Source: Plantago elongata
Taxonomy: Eukaryota > Streptophyta > Magnoliopsida > Lamiales > Plantaginaceae
Length of the DNA: 64,000 nt
Direction of reading: 5' to 3'
NCBI GenBank assembly: GCA_036897095.1
Contig: JAYMSP010000245.1
Span: 1 to 64,000 of the forward strand
Below the pieces are notes generated by a model. The model did no database searches. It saw nothing but the letters and a program-made list of their open reading frames with translations, and had not been told where the DNA came from. Shown piece after piece: positions 12,551-23,299 of the stretch; position 1 is the first letter of the stretch; each line of letters begins with the position of its first letter. The position numbers and the translations under genes were made by a program.

Positions 12551-13494
12551 TGTCATGCCCACCCATTAGTTCATTGAGTTTAGAGTTTAAATACGTACAT
12601 TCACATTAATAAACTTTGTTTAAGATTCTAAGTTAAGTCAAAAATGATTTATACTCATATCAAGGAACGGATAGCAAGGTCTCTCAAGTAAATCGTGATC
12701 AACCAAGTTAATCGGTCACCCTCGACTAGGCAACTAACAAATCATGACTATCATGTTAAGCAGTAACCATCGGCTAGGCAACTAGCAAATCGTGATTATC
12801 ATATTAAGTGGTCACCATCGACTAGGCAACTAGTAAATCGTGGCTATTCAAGTTAAGCGGTCACCATCGGCTAGGCAACTAGCAAATCGTGGTTATCCAT
12901 GTTAAGCGGTCACCATCGGTTAGGAAGGTACCTTACGATGCCAAATGAGCCATGATCATGTTAAGACTTTAAGAATGTTTTCAAGACAAGTTTATGTTCA
13001 AAGTCAAGTTAATATTTTTTACAAGTCTAGTTCATGTGTTCATTGTAAGGGTAAGTCAAGTTATAGGATGCATTGCATTAAGCAAGACTAAAAGCTTTAA
13101 AAAGCAAGAAGATAAAACTTTAGGTCATGGCACGTGTATGGATACTTGTTCAGTTAGTAGTCACGACTAACCTTTTCTAAAATATCAATTTTAGGTTTGT
13201 AGCTGAGCTTGTAGTGGAGCGCTGACAGAGCAGTGATAATTACCAGAATCCCATTAATATTTCAAGTTCACGATTTCTACTTTGTACAGTTGCAAGAATT
13301 TTATGATTTATTCACTGCATATTTTTACTAGTTCTCGAATGTATTTAAGGACTTTCATGTCAAGTATAAGAACACTCAAGACGTCGAAATACGTTTATAA
13401 TTTTATAAGTCTAAGTTTGTTGAATTTCAAAGCTCAAAAATTAGCGCGAGCCGTATTTTTCTTAGTTCGTATTTTTAAAAATTGGGGCGCTACA
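12551..13494. mobile_element. solo LTR (fossil retrotransposon end), 944 bp
   Basis: The segment begins TGTCATGCCC and ends GGGGCGCTACA, the TG…CA form of plant LTRs, probably Ty3/gypsy by the look of its ends. It is flanked by exact 4-bp direct repeats TTAA at 12547–12550 and 13495–13498. No internal region, tRNA primer site or second LTR lies beside it, so it looks like the product of LTR–LTR recombination. It contains its own 48-bp minisatellite. Confidence 0.75.
12690..12930. repeat. 48–49 bp minisatellite inside the solo LTR
   Basis: Units begin near 12707, 12755, 12803, 12852 and 12901 with GTTAAGCGGTCACCATCGG-like sequence followed by CTAGGCAACTAGCAAATCGT. About 4.5 units, diverged by a few bases each. 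Confidence 0.9.
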
Positions 13495-13498
13495 TTAA

Positions 13499-14930
13499 TG
13501 GTGTATTTGAATTTTTGAGTTCATCAATATTGATTCTATTTGGATAGCATAATCAACTCTGAAGGTACGAACATAAACTTTTTTAATAAAAATCGGCTCG
13601 AATGAGAATTTTCAACTCAAGTCGAAGTTCATTCAACTAAAAGAATAGTTATCTCTATAAGAATTTTTGTATAATTAACTAATTAAACAACATTGTGTGT
13701 CGTTTTTCATCCACACTTGAATATTTAGTTCTAAAGAGTCTTCTACAACATATATGGTGGCATGAGTTTCAGATAGGTATAAATAGGGATGGAGTCTGAT
13801 TCGGAGTTCGAAATAAGTTTGAAGTTTTAGAAAAGACTTTTAATGTTTTAAAGATATTAAAATTTATATTTTTTCAAAGTCCCTCTAAGTCACACCTAAG
13901 TATAGGCTTGAGTCTTCTATTGATCTGTACCATCATTCCCGAACTTGTACATGAAGTTACGAATTTGTTTCATCAAGTTCTCATAACATAACTCACGAGC
14001 TAAGGAGTTTAGAAAATAAACATTGATATCTCTGAATCCCTATGGTATTAACTATTACAACCAAATGCTCTTGTAATCTTGTTCATTTGTCCATACGGCT
14101 TTGGTTTCACATCCTGGCTAGCTAGAGCATTTTTCGGCTATGGTAAATATTCGTGTGCAAGGTTACATGGATGTTATGAAGAACTATGTAAAAGTTCATG
14201 GAAATTATGTGAAGAGATGATAAAAGCAAAGTCTGGATTTGGAAAAAGGTGTAAACAACCAAAGGCCAGATATATTACCAGATTAGATTCAATAGAAAGA
14301 TGCATGGATCCTTTGGTTTAGAATTGCATTTCAGACAGCTTAATTCCGTTCCAGATAAATTTTCGTACAATTTTTAAAAATATAATTAAAATTGAGTTGT
14401 CTTTAAGTTCAATTTTAAACTAAATAGTCCAGCAATAACCTAAGGTGCTGTGTGTTTGACCACAAATTATTAATGGGACGATCACTAGTCTGCCTCTGAA
14501 GCATTTTTGGGCAGAATTCTCTTTACTAGCCTGCCCAACTGTTTAGTCAGTGCAGATTGCAGCTATCCATTGGACTTAAGCCCATATGAGCTGGGCCATG
14601 GAGTAGAAATCTTGGATAGAATTGATATTTGGGAGGGATATCTCTTTTGGAATCAACAATTTAAAAAACGACTGGTGTATCATTTTATATTTTATGATGT
14701 AAAAAAAATTTGTATATCGTCGTACTAAGTACGATAATTTTTTGTGTGAAAACTGTATATTTACACTCTATGATACAACAGTTTTGTTACATTTACACTC
14801 TATGATTAACATTTACGTTCTATGAGACATCATCTTTTTATATATCTTTATTTAAAACTTGACTTCCAACTAGTTGTTGGCAAGAATTCTCCCTTGATAT
14901 TACTATCTTTGGATTTTCAATAATGGGTGG
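13499..14930. other. intergenic, no gene seen
   Basis: AT-rich with short open frames only (the longest, 14079–14321, 80 codons) that resemble nothing I know. No terminal repeats or RNA gene recognised. Confidence 0.45.
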
Positions 14931-15900
14931 AATCTAGGGTTGCTAAAATTATCTGTATTTACAAATTCTGTCTATTTATCTGTATTTACGGGTCGGGTCG
15001 ATCTGATTCGTTAGCTAACGGATCGAATAACGGATGTGATTTGCGTCTATCCGTAGGGAAGAGATAAAACTGATATATCCGGCTGATATTCGATATCCGT
15101 TTGTTGTTAGTTGTTATTATTAAATAATTATACTTACATAATACATTAATTGGGTCAGTTGTTCACAATTCACACCCACAACCTTCTTTTCTTCTATTCT
15201 TCCAGTTCACGCTCAGATGGACAAATCCAATAAACTCTTCTCCGCCGCTTAGATCGAAGATCTTGCCTCACTGCCTCTCTTTCCTCCACTGCCCAGATCG
15301 GACAAGTAGGTACATTTGCACAAAGGAGTGAAGAACAGATTTCCTCCGCCACTCAGATCCGTCAGCCCCCGCATCTTGTTTTCATCTTCTCTGTGTCTGC
15401 CCTTAACCTCTCGTCCTTCACCGATCGAGTCATGGAGATGAGCGAGACAGAGTAGATCGAAATAGTTCAATGGATCGAGATAGCAAGGTAGTAGTAAAGC
15501 CGCTGGGTAGTTTGTCCGGTTGAAGTCGGAAGGAATCCAAAAACGAGTAGCTATGTTAGAGCGAAATAGTTTGTATGTATTTCAGTTTCTCTGATTTTCG
15601 AGTGGTAAATTTAGGAATTTAATTTATTTTTTTAATTATAAATTTATAATTGATGGATAACGGATAATGCTTGTTGCTCAGAGCGGCGGATTGGATAACT
15701 TATAGACCTTTTCATAAATGAATAATCGGTCAAACTAATACGGATCGATTTGAATCTGTTCATTGCGCTGTCCTATGTAATATCCGATCTGCTCAGAGCG
15801 GCGGATTGGATAACTTATAGACCTTTTCATAAATGAATAACCGGTCAAACTAATATGGATTGATTTGAATCTGTTCATTGCGCTGTCCTATGTAAAAGTA
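14930..15900. repeat. TATCCG/CGGATA-rich repeat, possibly non-autonomous hAT
   Basis: Many copies of TATCCG or its complement lie between 14990 and 15790 (for example near 15050, 15078, 15098, 15660 and 15782), like the subterminal motifs of hAT elements. It includes a tandem duplication of about 105 bp with period 115 (15676–15780 and 15791–15895). I could not fix terminal inverted repeats or a target duplication, so the family is a guess. Confidence 0.4.
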
Positions 15901-16034
15901 TAATGCTTGTTGTATAGTTTTCCTTAAAAAAAATTAAAAATGCTTATTGTATAATTTTCTTATAAACATGTGAGGCGTCTAACACTTTTTCAACGTATCG
16001 TTAAATTCAATATCAATTAGTATTTATTAGAAAT

Positions 16035-16131
16035 GATAATGAAGTGCAGTTCAAATTGATAATACGATGTCCCTTCAATCAATAGGTTCCGAATTCGAGT
16101 CACATTTATTGTTTTAAAAAAAAGAAAAAGC
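16035..16131 (+). mobile_element. tRNA-derived short SINE, copy 4
   Basis: Forward orientation, more diverged than other copies: GAAGTGCAGTTCAAATTG, then ATTCGAGTCAC and an A-rich tail. It is flanked by perfect 13-bp repeats ATTTATTAGAAAT at 16022–16034 and 16132–16144. Confidence 0.85.
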
Positions 16132-16309
16132 ATTTATTAGAAATTTTAATAGTAGTCAAATTCTTTTATTTTTGTCATAAAAGAAAGCATATACTTTGAG
16201 TACCATAAAACACAAAAGAAAAAAAAAAGACATACGGTACGGGTCAAAAAGTCAAGAATTTACGGTAAATGTGACTCGAACTCCAACTAGTGTTGTTAAG
16301 TGAGTTAAG

Positions 16310-16640
16310 CCATACTAAGGTCTCGGCTCAGCTCGATTCGATAAGCTATTTCGAACCGAGCCTAGCTCGAATTAATACTCATTTCGTAATAGAGTCTAGC
16401 TCGGCTCGATAAAGCTCGTTAAGACTAATTATTTTATTAAATATATATTTATAAATATTTTTAATATTTTATAGATAAAGCTTGTTAAAATTGATAAGAT
16501 TTGTTAATATTCGTAATTTTTCGAGTTCGAGCCAAACTCAATCTCGTAACATGTTACTCGAGTCCGAGCCCCTTTTTTACTCGTTTTGTTGAGGAGCCAA
16601 ACTTGGACTCAAGCTCGAATCGAGTATTAAAGAGTAAAAT
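16310..16640. repeat. GCTCG/CGAGC-rich repeat, likely decayed hAT-type element
   Basis: Both ends are dense in GCTCG, TCGAGC and GAACCGAGC motifs around an AT-rich core (16420–16500), the usual layout of non-autonomous hAT elements with subterminal repeats. Ends and target duplication were not resolved. Confidence 0.4.
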
Positions 16641-17141
16641 ATTTAATCGTCTAAGTTCGTATCTCCAACTTATTAATTGGAGGGAAAATGTGTTTACCAT
16701 TTGAAATTGATATGATCAAGAATCAAGATATTTAAATCACATCATGACATGAGTATGACACTTGTTTTAGCCAATTGAAGCAACAACGACGTGCATCGGT
16801 GCATGGTAAATGATCAGAAGACAAGATGACATGCTAAGTCACTTCCTACATGTACTCTTAAGTCTCAACTACTCTACGACACCAACATGTCGACCCAAGT
16901 TTGAAGTCATTCAAGAATTAATAGTAGTATGATACAAGAAAGATTATATAGTACGCTACTGTGTACAATACGTACTCACAACAAAAAGATTCTTTTTAAC
17001 GATGAAATAATGGATAGCGTCAATGTCCGTATATATGCGATTATGCGGTGTTTGGTTGTCACTTGTGAGACTTGAGAAGAAAGCGACTTGTTGTAAAGAA
17101 TTATTGATTAGTAACATAAAGAGCGAAAATCCATTTATTAA

Positions 17142-17298
17142 GAGGCTGATTGGTATAAAATTTGAATGGACTTTTAGATGGATTTTGGTGAAATTGTATT
17201 TGAAATGAAATTGAAATGGGGTATTTGAAATATATTTTAGGCCAAATTAATATTTATCGAGCAAATTGATCGATTATAATTTTTTAACAAACAGCTCC
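17142..17298. mobile_element. PIF/Harbinger-type MITE, 157 bp (copy 1)
   Basis: Starts GAGGCTGATTGGT and ends (reverse complement) GGAGCTGTTTGTT, imperfect terminal inverted repeats of the GGGCTGTTTGG type. It is flanked by TAA at 17139–17141 and 17299–17301, the 3-bp target typical of Harbinger. A sister copy of 158 bp lies at 37400–37557. Confidence 0.7.
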
Positions 17299-17654
17299 TA
17301 AGATAAATTATAATAGGATTCTATTTAAGAGCTAGAATTAGCTTATAGTAAATACGATACACGCTACAAACCTAATGCGTACGCTTCTTCTTGTAACGAA
17401 GTAACTTCTTATGCTTAGATTTTTCCCAACCCTAAGAAAGAGGATCGGATAATAAGTTAGAGGAATAGTGAGCTCATATCATATACTACATATAATGCAT
17501 GCTCTTTAATCATCTGCCGACGCTTTGCTCATGTAAGATGGCATAGTCAAACAACTTGATCCAAAGATAACACAACTTTCTCTTATAGCATATTAGCAAA
17601 AAATTATTGAGTTAACTTCGGGTTATAAGTGTCATGAATAAAAGAGTGATCAAT

Positions 17655-17744
17655 ATTTTTTTTAACGGTAAAGGATAATTCGAATCCCTACCTAATAGTT
17701 TGAGGTGAAACGTCTAACCAACTGATCTGTGCATCGTGGCCAGT
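17655..17744 (-). mobile_element. tRNA-derived short SINE, copy 5
   Basis: Reverse orientation with a T-run at its left end and the complement of GGGATTCGAATTATCC (B-box region). It is flanked by GAGTGATCAAT (17644–17654) and GAGTCATCAAT (17745–17755), an 11-bp target duplication with one mismatch. Confidence 0.82.
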
Positions 17745-18524
17745 GAGTCATCAATGTTACAAAACCCTTGCTATGATTTATTACTTTTGAAATTGAACAT
17801 GTACGTAGTATAAGTTGTTCCAGAATAAATGGATTGTGGAAGGTATTTTAATTTTCGAGAAGACGTATGAGTAAGTCGTGATCTTGTGAAGGTTTTTCCT
17901 CGACCTTTTTCCTTAGAGGTGAATAAGTCGCGTCTAGTGGCCGAAAGGGTGAGACGGGAGAATGGAGTTGATATATTATCCAAAATGGAGGATTGTCCAT
18001 GTCTGTCTGGTGATGAGAAATTTGATTTTCATTTTTGCAAATATGTGTGGTGAAAGCATTTCTCCAAAATATATGCTATAACATGAACTCTGCTTGTATG
18101 TTTATTCATGACTAACTACAGAGGAAGCAAAATTAAATAAGAGCAAAATTATGATAGTTAGAGTCCTCGCATGTTAGTTTCGACTTTTAGTCGCTTCTAG
18201 ATAGCTCATTGATAATTCCGTTCAACTTATGTGTGAACATTAAAGGGAAACGACATGGCATGTTTTGTCAGAGTGTGATAACTAAGGGGAAAAAGAAGAC
18301 TTGGGGGTGATTTGTACCATTGACTTGGAGTAAAAGAAGTTGGTAGAACTTGTGAAAGTTTGAATAGAATACTTCAATAAAGGAAAAAAGATATAGAATA
18401 AAAGATAAATTAACAGTGAATTGATATAGTAAAATGTTAATCATCATTGAAACGACGAATGATATCAGAGATAATATCATGCTTGCCCACGAACTCCTGC
18501 ATTCTATGAAAAAAAAGAAGTATT

Positions 18525-21010
18525 CTAAATAATACTTTATGAGATTCAAATTAGACATTGCAAAAGTTTATGTTGGCCTTAAATGGAGTTTTCTCCGTTC
18601 AATTTTATTAACTTTTGGATTTCATGTTTCCTGGATTGACCGAATTATGATATGTGTCTCTACTTGTAGTTTTAAAGTTAAAGTTAATGGTTTTCTCTCA
18701 GAGGCGTGGTCCCCTTCACGAGGTATTCGTCAAGGGGATCCTATATCTCCTTATTTGTTTATTCTTTGTCAAAAAATGCTTGTCCACATGATTTGCATCA
18801 ATTTCACCTTAAAAACTTCCATTGTCTGCTTGGTAATCGGTTTGCCCCGCCTATTTCCATTCTTTGTTTCGCCGATGATTGTATGCTTTTTTGTAAATCT
18901 AATAAGAAGGCCTTAAATACTCTTAAGGCTTATTTAGAAATCTATGAGAAAGGTGTTGGACAGGCCATCTACTGGGAAAAATCTCGAATTGTTTTTTTAT
19001 CCAAACACACTGCCCACAAACGCTTTATTTTACGAACTTTGGGTGTTACGCAAAACCAAAGACTTGATAAATATCTTGGATTACCTTTTATCATGGGGCA
19101 TCGGAAACGTGATTTCTTCGATCACTTAATAGACCGCATTCTAGGGTGAATTGATGTATGATATAATAAGTTTCTTTCTTATGTTGGACGTTCGGTTCTT
19201 ATTCAAAGTGTTACAAATACTATCCCTAGCTATGCTATGTATGTTACTTATCTTCTGAGCACTTGCATTGATCGCATAAACACTATCCAAAGTCGTTTCC
19301 TGTGGAATGCCTCGCGCTCTGGTAGGAATCGCGCTAAGGTAGAGTGGATGTGTGTGTGTACCCCTAAAGCCTAAGGAGGTCTTGGTATTCGCAATATTTC
19401 TCTTTTAAACCAGGCCTATATCTTTAACTGCTTTGGAGACTTATTACTCAACCTGCAGACTCTCTTTGGGCTACTTTTTACAAATCCAAGTACTTTCCAA
19501 CGACTGATTTCTGGGAAATCTCTATTAAATTCCATTTTAGTTGGTTTTTGAAAAATATCTTGCGTCACGTTTCTGCTTGCAGGAAAAACTTAATCTGGCC
19601 AATTGGGTCTGATTCCCAAATTTCTGTTTGGTGTGACGATTGGCTTTTTTCCTTTTCCTCCGGCGGGCTGCTTCCCAACTATTCCTCACGAATTCATTTC
19701 TATGCAAGTTGTGGATCTCATTTCCAGCGGCTCTTGGAACTTACAACGTTTATCAGATGTTTTCCCAACTATTCCTCACGAATTCATTTCTATGCAGGTT
19801 GCGGATCTCATTTTCAATGGCTCTTGAAACTTACAACGTTTATCAGATGTTTTCCCAGATGATTTGGTTCCTTCATCTTTGGAATTCCACTTTCTCTTCA
19901 TTCACAGCCGGACCAAATTCACCGGGGCCGGAGCAAAATGGGCCTCTTTTCTATAAAAAGTGCCTACAACTGTTTAGTTACTTCATCTCACCCCTTTCCT
20001 GAATGGCCCTGGCATCGTCTTTGGCTCTTGTGCGTGTTACCTCGTATCAGGTTCTTCTGTTGGATCCTGCCCTCTCTGTCACATTGCTGAGGAGTCCATT
20101 CATCACTTGTTTTTCGCTTGCCCTACATTTTGTTTCTTTTGTCAAGGTTGGTTTCCTCCAGCTTGGTATGCGGACCATACTGACTGGATCGCCCAATTCT
20201 TTAACCTCCCGACCAATTCTCACGATCAAATTTCCTTGATTGTCTGTTGTTGGATGATTTTGGAAGGAATGCAACAATGTTGTCTTCCAGTCCAGCTGTA
20301 TTGATCAAATTCGGATGCTACACCTGGCGCAGAGTATTTTATTGAATTGTGATCCACGCTCTAATTTTAAAAGTTAAAATATCAACCATTTACCGATGGG
20401 AACCTCCTCTGACTGGCTTTATTACTTTTAATACAGATGGATCATCCTTAGGATACCGGGTCAAAGTGGGATTGGCGGAATTTTCCGATCTCACAATGGC
20501 TCGTTCATTAAAGCATTTGCTTGCTACATAGGAATCACGGATAACAACAGTGCCGAACTTTGGGCTGTCCGCACTAGCCTAGTTATTGCTACTACTATGC
20601 AGATCTCTCGACTTGTGATTCATACTGACTCTTCTTATGTTGTAGACTGTCTGTGTAGGCGGGTGACACCAGTGAGGACCGCTCAGGTCCTAGTACATGA
20701 TATCCATCAACTGGTACCAAATTATGTGGAAGTAAAAACGCAACAAATCTACCGAGAAGCCAATCTTTCAGTGGATCTTTTGTTTAAACTTACAGCTCCT
20801 GGTTTCGGCTAGAGATAGTTCCCCCATCCCCTTTACATGTACCCCTTAGGATGATGTTTAGGTTTGGTCGACCATCCCTGGGTGACTGTTGGCATATATG
20901 TATAAAGAACTTGTGGAAGGAACAACTAGGAAGGTTGTTTCATGTCCGGGTCATGTCCTGTATTATATTGTTTAAATAAATGAACTTCTCTTTTTTTGAA
21001 AAAAAAGAAT
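18525..21010 (+). mobile_element. L1-type LINE, 5'-truncated and degenerate (LINE 1)
   Basis: Remnant of ORF2. It starts within the reverse transcriptase near KLDIAK (18551), carries RGIRQGDPISPY (near 18720), the catalytic FADD at 18868–18879, the GLPF…GHRKRD thumb region (near 19080), a zinc-finger/maturase-like region, and a C-terminal RNase H domain (TDGSS near 20440; HTDSSYVVDC near 20625). After 20812 comes a 3' leader ending in a TTTTTTTGAAAAAAAAG tail. The coding frame is interrupted by shifts near 18800 and repeatedly after 19150 (for example a TGA at 19147–19149), so it is dead. The 5' flank (18508–18520) and the tail share TGAAAAAAAAGAA, a possible but low-complexity target duplication. 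Confidence 0.9.
19674..19853 (+). repeat. 90-bp tandem duplication inside LINE 1
   Basis: CCCAACTATTCCTCACGAAT begins at 19674 and again at 19764. The two 90-bp units differ at only a few bases. The length is a multiple of three, so it would add 30 residues without shifting frame. Confidence 0.9.
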
Positions 21011-21466
21011 GAATAAAATAAATACTAAATTAATGAAGTTGTAAAAATAAGTATATTGTAAGGTATAAACAAAGTATGATATAGAGTTTAATTGTTGAAT
21101 ATGTAAAAGATAAATTTTGAAAGACAATGATAAATATAAAAAAAAATTGGGTTTAGAAAATTTATGGATGGCAGTTTTAATTTTGGCATTCTTTGGAGGG
21201 TTGATATGGAAGACGAAGAATGGATTCTCAGATAGTTATTGATTGTTATTTTCATAGGGGAGTCGATTCAAGCTCGTGTGGATCGATTTCGAGTTTAATA
21301 TGTACGTTGACCGGATTTTTACAAGTGACTTAATTCTTTAACACCTCTATGATAGTATTTCATCTCATTTAAACAAGCTCGAACTTATAAATAGGTGTGG
21401 AACAAATGCACTTATATTAATTCGTCTAACACTCTAGTCATGTAGGAGGCATAAGATGGTGTAGTG

Positions 21467-22031
21467 TAGGGGTGTAAATGAATAGAACGTTCGTGAAAAA
21501 TTCGTGAAAAAAATCTATCAACGCTCAGTTCGTGTTCGAGTTTGACCGAACCGAACATTTCGCGAACATGTTCGTTTAAATAACGAACCAAACACGAACA
21601 TATTTATTACTGTTCGGTAGTTCACGAACGGTTCGCAAACAAAGTAAATATTTTATAAGATTACACTATATATTAATATTATATAAACAATAGTAATTAT
21701 ATTTATATAATTAATATATCCAATACATAATAAGTGGAGCACAATATTTATGAAATGATGTTATAAATTTTTTAGTTTATGTAATTATTTTATGACACTT
21801 TAATAAGAAATTTTTGTATTTTTTCTGTATTATAATTAATTTTATTTCTTTGACGAACTGAACAATCGACTGTTAATGAACGAACACGAACTTGTTAAAA
21901 TATTATTGAACCGGATACTAACAAAAAGTTAAGATGTTTGTCGAACACGAACACGAACCGAACAAACGACTTATCGAACGAACAATCGCTAAGCTAATTG
22001 TTCGGTTCGTTTGGTTCGAAATACACCCCTA
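21467..22031. mobile_element. non-autonomous hAT transposon, 565 bp
   Basis: Terminal inverted repeats TAGGGGTGTAAAT (start) and, on the other strand, TAGGGGTGTATTT. Target duplications GTGTAGTG (21459–21466) and GTGTGGTG (22032–22039) are 8 bp with one mismatch, as hAT makes. Both subterminal regions are full of TTCG/CGAA motifs (GTTCG, CGAACA), probable transposase-binding repeats, around an AT-rich core. No coding frame. Confidence 0.88.
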
Positions 22032-22039
22032 GTGTGGTG

Positions 22040-23100
22040 GAATGGAGCTGAAGTGGTAATGAGTAGGTGCAGAGTTTGATCCATAGTGAAAGTATAAAGT
22101 GAATTTAAGAGTAAAGATGTGTTTGTATATGAGTAAAGTAGTTGTAATTTTAGCCGTTTACAAAAATAAAATAAAAATATCACTCTAATCATGTACTCAT
22201 GTATACTTTCGAATTAGTTGTATGATCCACAACTATACTTAGATTTTTTATACAATGGTTACTAGGTACACTTTTTTCTTTTTTTTAGTAAAATATCATC
22301 TACAATATTTTTATATTTAGAGTTATTATATGAGTTGAGTCGAGTTAAACCCTATGTATCGTGACATAATGAACGGAGTATAGTATCGGATTATGAACTC
22401 TTATCCTTGTTGCTAAGTTTCTGGAAGAATGTAAGTTTCTGGAAGAATGTAATAGTTTCACTTTATTAACACTTTATTAACCACGGGAAGCAGGACAAAA
22501 GCTGAACTTACTTCAGGAATATATAACTTTGTAACTTGTAACAGTGCATATTATTATACTATACTATACTACTAAATCTTAGAGTAAAACAAGTGTCGGT
22601 GCGAATCAATATCATCTGACATATGAACACGTCCACAACTCAGTCCACTCTTGGGCATACAGCACACAATATCAGCATCTCAAATCAATCAATTATATAT
22701 AAATTTAACTTATCCACCAATACCACTTGCAGCTTCAATATCCACAAAACAATTATTCTTTCTTTTTCTCCGACTCATACTCATCATCATTTTCCGTCCT
22801 CCTATCAACACCGATAACGACACTAAAAGTAATAATAAGTCAGTCCACTGGGCCCAGCCCAAATCAAGAACAGCATCAAGCCCATTTTTAACCAAAGTGT
22901 CGGCAGGAAAATGCCGAATATCATCTAGCCCAATCCAACGGCTCCAAACCAAACCTTGCTCTCAACGTGGGGTCATGATTGTAACACTGCTGTCATCGCT
23001 TAATTAAAATACTAATTAGCTATTATGTTACACCCTAAAGTACTAATCATGAGATAAGCACGTCAATCATTTAAGCTTTATTTTTTTTTAAATATTATAA
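22040..23100. other. intergenic, no gene supported
   Basis: Contains short open frames on both strands around 22650–23000, in a more GC-rich patch with several GCCCA motifs (site-II-like promoter words). I found no family resemblance and no downstream gene. Confidence 0.4.
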
Positions 23101-23105
23101 TAGTA

Positions 23106-23298
23106 CACTCCTTCCTCTGTTTCGATTTCAACATATCTCGAATAAGTTTTAATATAAATATGAATAAAGTAAGATTGGATGAGAGATAGTGATAAATTAA
23201 AAAATAATTAAAATAAAATAATAATGTTAATAATGTAGGAGGGAGATTTTCGTAAGTTGAAATTGAAATGTTCGAAAATGAAATTAGGAAGTAAAGAG
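23106..23298. mobile_element. possible degenerate Stowaway-like MITE
   Basis: The left part has CTCCTTCCTCTGTTTCG and TTTCGATTTCAACATA; the right part contains the inverted TTTCAATTTCAACTTA. TA dinucleotides flank both ends. The outer repeats match poorly, so this is tentative. Confidence 0.4.
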
Positions 23299-23299
23299 T

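Noticed and set aside
12660-12930. CRISPR-like array
   Set aside because: The units are contiguous tandem repeats without unique spacers, inside an LTR of a plant genome.
14079-14321. 80-codon Cys-rich frame (possible small secreted peptide)
   Set aside because: No signal peptide at its start, cysteines irregular, no promoter; probably chance.
15249-15470. 73-codon minus-strand frame
   Set aside because: Lies inside a repeat-rich segment and matches nothing known.
22623-23007. Open frames of 64–118 codons on both strands
   Set aside because: No domain, signal peptide pattern or neighbouring promoter is convincing, and the two strands compete. Left as intergenic.
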